From: Pseudomonas sp. TCU-HL1
GTDB taxonomy: Bacteria > Pseudomonadota > Gammaproteobacteria > Pseudomonadales > Pseudomonadaceae
DNA: 64,000 bases
Assembly: GCF_001708505.1 (NCBI RefSeq)
Contig: NZ_CP015992.1
Coordinates: forward strand, 372,001-436,000
Direction of reading: 5' to 3'
Position numbers and translations under genes: made by a program. Under the pieces are notes generated by a model, which saw only the letters and a list, made by a program, of their open reading frames with translations, was not told the DNA's origin and did not search any database. The stretch's first letter is position 1; the number at the start of each line of letters is the position of its first letter. Of this stretch, positions 60,850 to 64,000 are shown piece after piece.

Positions 60850-62262
60850 ATGTCCACGCCTGTTTCCACCGGTGGCCCGGCCCTGGCCGCCGAACTCAAG
60901 CAGCGCCACGTCACTATGCTGTCCATCGCTGGCGCCATCGGCGCCGGCCTGTTCGTCGGCTCCGGCCACGCCATCGCTTCCGCCGGTCCGGCGGCGATCC
61001 TGGCCTATCTGATCTCCGGCACGCTGGTGGTGCTGGTCATGCGCATGCTCGGCGAGATGGCTGTGGCCGCGCCCGATACCGGCTCCTTCTCCACCTACGC
61101 GGAACGGGCTATCGGCCGCTGGGCGGGCTTTTCCATCGGCTGGCTGTACTGGTGGTTCTGGGTGCTGGTGATCCCGCTGGAGGCGGTCGCCGCCGCAGCC
61201 ATCCTCAACGCCTGGTTCCCGGCGGTGGCGACCTGGCAGTTCGCCCTGGCGGTTACTGCCCTGCTCACCGCGACCAACCTGTTCAGCGTGGCACGCTACG
61301 GCGAGTTCGAGTTCTGGTTCGCCCTGCTCAAGGTCATCGCGGTGATCGGTTTCATCATCCTCGGCTTCTTCGCCCTCAGCGGCGGGCTGCCTGACCGTGA
61401 GGTCAGCGGCGTGATGAGGCTCACCCAGGAGCATGGAGGCTTCATGCCCAACGGTTTCAGCACGGTGCTCGGGGCGCTGCTGACCACGGTGTTCAGCTTC
61501 ATGGGTACGGAAATCGTCACCATCGCCGCCGCGGAGTCGAAGAACCCGGCGAAGCAGATCACCCGGGCGACCAACTCAGTGGTCTGGCGGATGGGCATCT
61601 TCTACATCGTGTCGATCTTCCTGATCATCTCCATCGTGCCGTGGAACGACCCGCTGCTCACCGAGGCCGGCTCGTACCAGCGCGCCCTGGAGATCATGAA
61701 CATCCCCAACGCCAAGCTGATCGTCGACATCGTGGTGCTGGTCGCCGTGGCCAGCTGTCTGAACTCGGCCATCTATACCGCCTCGCGCATGGTCTTCTCC
61801 CTCAGCAAGCGCGGCGACGCCCCGCGCTTGCTGCAGAAGACCTCGCCGAAGGCGGTGCCCTACGCCGCCGTGCTGGCCAGCACCGCAGTGGGCTTCCTCA
61901 CCACGATCATCAACTACTTCGCGCCGGAGAAGGTCTTCGCCTTCCTTCTCGCCAGCTCCGGCGCCGTGGCCCTGCTGGTGTATCTGGTGATCGCCATCTC
62001 GCAGTTGCGGATGCGCCGCCAACTGGTCGCCTCGGGCAAGCCGCTGGAATTCAGCATGTGGCTGTATCCCTGGCTGACCTGGCTGGTGATCCTGTTCATC
62101 CTGTCGGTGCTCGGCATCATGCTGGCGATGCCGGACCATCGTGCGGAGCTGCTGGCCACCGGCATGCTAACGGTCGTAATCGTCTGCCTGGGGCTGCTCG
62201 ACAGCCGCAAGGGGCGGGCGCGGCAGGTGGCACCTGGACTCGCGCAGGCCGATTTGCAGTGA
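60850..62262 (+). CDS. APC-family amino acid permease (GabP/AAT type)
   Basis: The 470-residue, 12-helix protein starts MSTPVSTGGPALAAELKQRH. Family motifs are the first helix SIAGAIGAGLFVGSGHAI, GEMAVAAPDTGSFSTYAERAIGRW-type segment and FSFMGTEIVTIAAAESKNP. Relatives import GABA, proline, aromatic amino acids or related compounds. As last gene of the importer-creatininase group it may take up sarcosine, creatine or a guanidino acid; which one is unknown. An upstream in-frame extension overlaps creatininase and is not used. Confidence 0.88.
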   Translation: MSTPVSTGGPALAAELKQRHVTMLSIAGAIGAGLFVGSGHAIASAGPAAILAYLISGTLVVLVMRMLGEMAVAAPDTGSFSTYAERAIGRWAGFSIGWLYWWFWVLVIPLEAVAAAAILNAWFPAVATWQFALAVTALLTATNLFSVARYGEFEFWFALLKVIAVIGFIILGFFALSGGLPDREVSGVMRLTQEHGGFMPNGFSTVLGALLTTVFSFMGTEIVTIAAAESKNPAKQITRATNSVVWRMGIFYIVSIFLIISIVPWNDPLLTEAGSYQRALEIMNIPNAKLIVDIVVLVAVASCLNSAIYTASRMVFSLSKRGDAPRLLQKTSPKAVPYAAVLASTAVGFLTTIINYFAPEKVFAFLLASSGAVALLVYLVIAISQLRMRRQLVASGKPLEFSMWLYPWLTWLVILFILSVLGIMLAMPDHRAELLATGMLTVVIVCLGLLDSRKGRARQVAPGLAQADLQ

Positions 62263-62353
62263 GTGATTCCGGGTTCGAAGGGATTCGATGAGGCTGTGGA
62301 AGCCGTACCCCAAGCGGGTACGGCCTTAGAAGTTGTCGCTTCAAAGCAGACCA

Positions 62354-62600
62354 TAGGGTGCGCTGTGTGTGCGCACCGATTGCGGGATTGGCTTCGCGCA
62401 GGTGCGCATGGCGCACCCTACTGGATCAGCGGGCTCTGCTTGCGCTCCCCTGCGGCGAGTGGCCGAAGATGTTGTCGCGTAGGGTGCGCTGTGCGCACCG
62501 ATTGCGGGATTGGCTTCGTGCAGGTGCGCATGGCGCACCCTACTGGATCAGTGGACTCTGCTTGCGCTCCCCGCGCGGTGAGTGGCCGAAGAAGCGGCTG
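62354..62600. repeat. Tandem duplication of about 124 bases carrying GTAGGGTGCGC palindromes and the souR-like gene end
   Basis: Unit 1 begins TAGGGTGCGCTGTGTGTGCG (62354), unit 2 TAGGGTGCGCTGTGCGCACC (62480). Both continue with GATTGCGGGATTGGCTTCG, the closing palindrome arm GCGCACCCTACTGGATCAG, and then the last codons of the regulator gene (CTCTGCTTGCGCTCCCC, GAGTGGCCGAAGA). The left copy is therefore a relic of the gene's 3' end. Confidence 0.75.
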
Positions 62601-63559
62601 TAGCACTTGGAGAAGTGCGCCGGGGAGGCGAAGCCGCAGGCCAGGGCGATGTCGCGTACCTGGGATTCGCTGCGCAGCAGCAGGTCGCGGGCGCGGTTCA
62701 GGCGCAGCTCCAGATAGTACTGGCTGGGGGTTCGGTCCAGGTACTTGTGGAACAGGCGTTCCAGTTGGCGCACCGACACTTCGTTGAGCTGGGCCAGCTC
62801 TTCCAGTTCCAGCGGTTCTTCCAGGTTGGCTTCCATGATCGCGACGATCTGGCTCAGCTTCGGTTGGGCGTGGCCGAGCTTCTGTCGCAGCGGAACGCGC
62901 TGTTGTTCGCGGGCGCCACGCATGCGGTCGCAGAGCAGCAGTTCGGCGGCGCGGGTGGCGATTTCCACGCCGCCCGGCTCGCGGGCGATCAACTGCAGGG
63001 TCATGTCCATGGACGCCGTGCCGCCGGAGCAGGTGTAGCGGTCGCGGTCCAGCTCGAACAGCTGGTTGGAAATGATGATGCCAGGGAACTTGTCCTTCAC
63101 CTGCTCGATGTCTTCCCAGTGCACGGTGCAGCGGTAGCCCTTGAGCAACTCGGCGCTGGCCAGCAGGTGGCTGCCGGTGCAGATGCCGCCCAGCGCCACG
63201 TCGTGCTGGGCCAGCTTGCGTACCCAGTGCAGCATGCGGCGGTCGTAGCGGGTCGGCATGGGGTTGGAACCGACGACGAACAGGGCGTCCAGTTTGGGTG
63301 CGTCGTCTAGGCTGTGGTCGGGGACCACGCGCATGCCGTTGCTGGCTTGTACCGGTTCGTGGTCGGCGGCGATCAGCAGGGTACGGAACAGGGTGCGCTT
63401 GGCGGCCAGGTTGGCCATGCGCAGGGTCTCGATCGCCGAGGCGAAGCCGATGGTGGTGAAGTTGGGGATCAGCAGGAAACCGAAGGTCTTCACTCCGGCC
63501 GGCCGGACCTGGCCTGATGGTTTGTCGACGGGCGGCGCCGCAAGGTTCGCAACAGCCAT
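62540..63559 (-). CDS. GlxA/AraC-family regulator, SouR-like
   Basis: The 339-residue protein starts MAVANLAAPPVDKPSG (63559; an upstream Met at 63574 is possible). The DJ-1/PfpI domain has GGICTGSHLLASAELL and SGGTASMDMTL. The AraC domain has NEVSVRQLERLFHKYLDRTP and ends HFSKCYSRFFGHSP. It is divergent from glyA across 380 bases. P. aeruginosa SouR, a sarcosine-responsive member of the same family, controls glyA1-soxBDAG, so this is its likely counterpart. Its TAG stop codon is supplied by a GTAGGGTGCGC repeat. Confidence 0.8.
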   Translation of the reverse strand: MAVANLAAPPVDKPSGQVRPAGVKTFGFLLIPNFTTIGFASAIETLRMANLAAKRTLFRTLLIAADHEPVQASNGMRVVPDHSLDDAPKLDALFVVGSNPMPTRYDRRMLHWVRKLAQHDVALGGICTGSHLLASAELLKGYRCTVHWEDIEQVKDKFPGIIISNQLFELDRDRYTCSGGTASMDMTLQLIAREPGGVEIATRAAELLLCDRMRGAREQQRVPLRQKLGHAQPKLSQIVAIMEANLEEPLELEELAQLNEVSVRQLERLFHKYLDRTPSQYYLELRLNRARDLLLRSESQVRDIALACGFASPAHFSKCYSRFFGHSPRGERKQSPLIQ

Positions 63560-63939
63560 TGGTTCTTCCTCCACTGCATCGACTGTCGTTTTTGGGTATA
63601 GGCGGGTGAGGCAGAAGTCGAAATGCAGTTCTGTCTTTTTATTGTTCTGCGGCGCGGGAGCTGGCCTGCGCCGGGGTTCAGCTTACACCCATTCCAGCCC
63701 CGCATCAGCGGCGTCCCTGCGTGATATCCGGGGGCCGGCAGGGAGGTCGCCGCTAATCGAACGGTTTTACTTCGCTGCCTGGGTAGGTTTGGGCATTTAC
63801 ACGTCGCAAACAGGCAAACGGGGTGTCGGGCTATTTCGCACAATCGGTCGCAACAGGCAGGTGCCGACCGTCTTCCAGTCATCGGTGCAGGGCCCCCAAA
63901 ACAACAGAGACGACAGCGGGTTGTCGCAGGAGATCATCG
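63560..63939. promoter_or_regulatory. souR-glyA divergent control region with paired half-sites
   Basis: GTCGCAAACAGG (63803-63814) and GTCGCAACAGGC (63847-63858) are direct repeats 44 bases apart, matching the pair before gbcB. They end 82 bases before the glyA start. The rest of the gap shows no gene. Confidence 0.65.
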
Positions 63940-64000
63940 ATGTTCAGCAAGCAAGACCAGATCCAGGGTTACGACGACGAACTGTTCAGCGCGATGCAGG
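63940..64000 (+). CDS. glyA: Serine hydroxymethyltransferase, first 20 codons
   Basis: The ORF begins MFSKQDQIQGYDDELFSAMQ behind AGGAG and runs off the window. This start is the recognisable GlyA1 beginning of Pseudomonas. The enzyme joins glycine and 5,10-methylene-THF to serine. It normally heads the glyA1-soxBDAG sarcosine oxidase operon, which would complete the creatine/betaine route just outside the window. Confidence 0.85.
   Translation, partial: MFSKQDQIQGYDDELFSAMQ

Overview
The window is high-GC Pseudomonas chromosome, closest in content to P. aeruginosa and its relatives. The gene content, the many GAATTCATTCGC-type REP palindromes, the CCCTCTCC repeats and the Pseudomonas-type BetI, GbdR, SdaB, RocR and creatinase proteins all point that way. 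Family assignments rest on recalled protein families; no search was run.

Most of the window is one large quaternary-amine locus. From the left it holds the end of a BCCT choline/betaine transporter and a convergent betI (1-1220). Next come the ABC importer core cbcVW with three substrate-binding proteins (1489-6937), then sdaB and gbdR (7345-10224). The dimethylglycine-demethylation operon follows: an M19-like protein, a DUF5943-like protein, dgcA, dgcB, etfA, etfB and a small protein (18691 down to 10392). An NAD-dependent formate dehydrogenase, fdsGBAD (19285-24411), and the carnitine module cdhR / caiX-cdhC-cdhA-cdhB (24531-29337) come next.

A block of different character, 29369-41042, interrupts the catabolic genes. 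It carries two NarL-type response regulators, a BvgS/RocS1-type hybrid kinase, a RocR-type EAL protein and a small chaperone-usher fimbrial cluster. Catabolism resumes with gbcA and gbcB (41364-44107), then a GST, an EF-G-like GTPase, a threonine aldolase and a small secreted protein.

The right end is a creatinine/creatine module: a second, almost identical sdaB, a shortened GbdR-like regulator, creatinase, an MHS-type transporter, a polyamine-type ABC importer, creatininase and an amino-acid permease (50260-62262). A SouR-like regulator and the first codons of glyA follow.

The genes form a funnel. Carnitine (Cdh) and choline give glycine betaine. GbcAB and DgcAB remove methyl groups to give sarcosine and formaldehyde. 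Creatinine and creatine also give sarcosine. Sarcosine becomes glycine (genes probably just right of the window), GlyA makes serine and SdaB makes pyruvate. Formate dehydrogenase can burn the one-carbon waste.

The most interesting unexplained signals are: a 27-bp operator-like repeat shared by two creatine-module promoters, with a related site before the second sdaB; paired 12-bp sites 44 bp apart upstream of both gbcB and glyA; direct repeats between cdhR and caiX; a family of TCCACAG-rich intergenic modules; inverted TAGGAA/TTCCTA boxes in the fimbrial/Roc block; an sdaB duplication confined to the coding sequence; and a tandem duplication at the 3' end of the souR-like gene.
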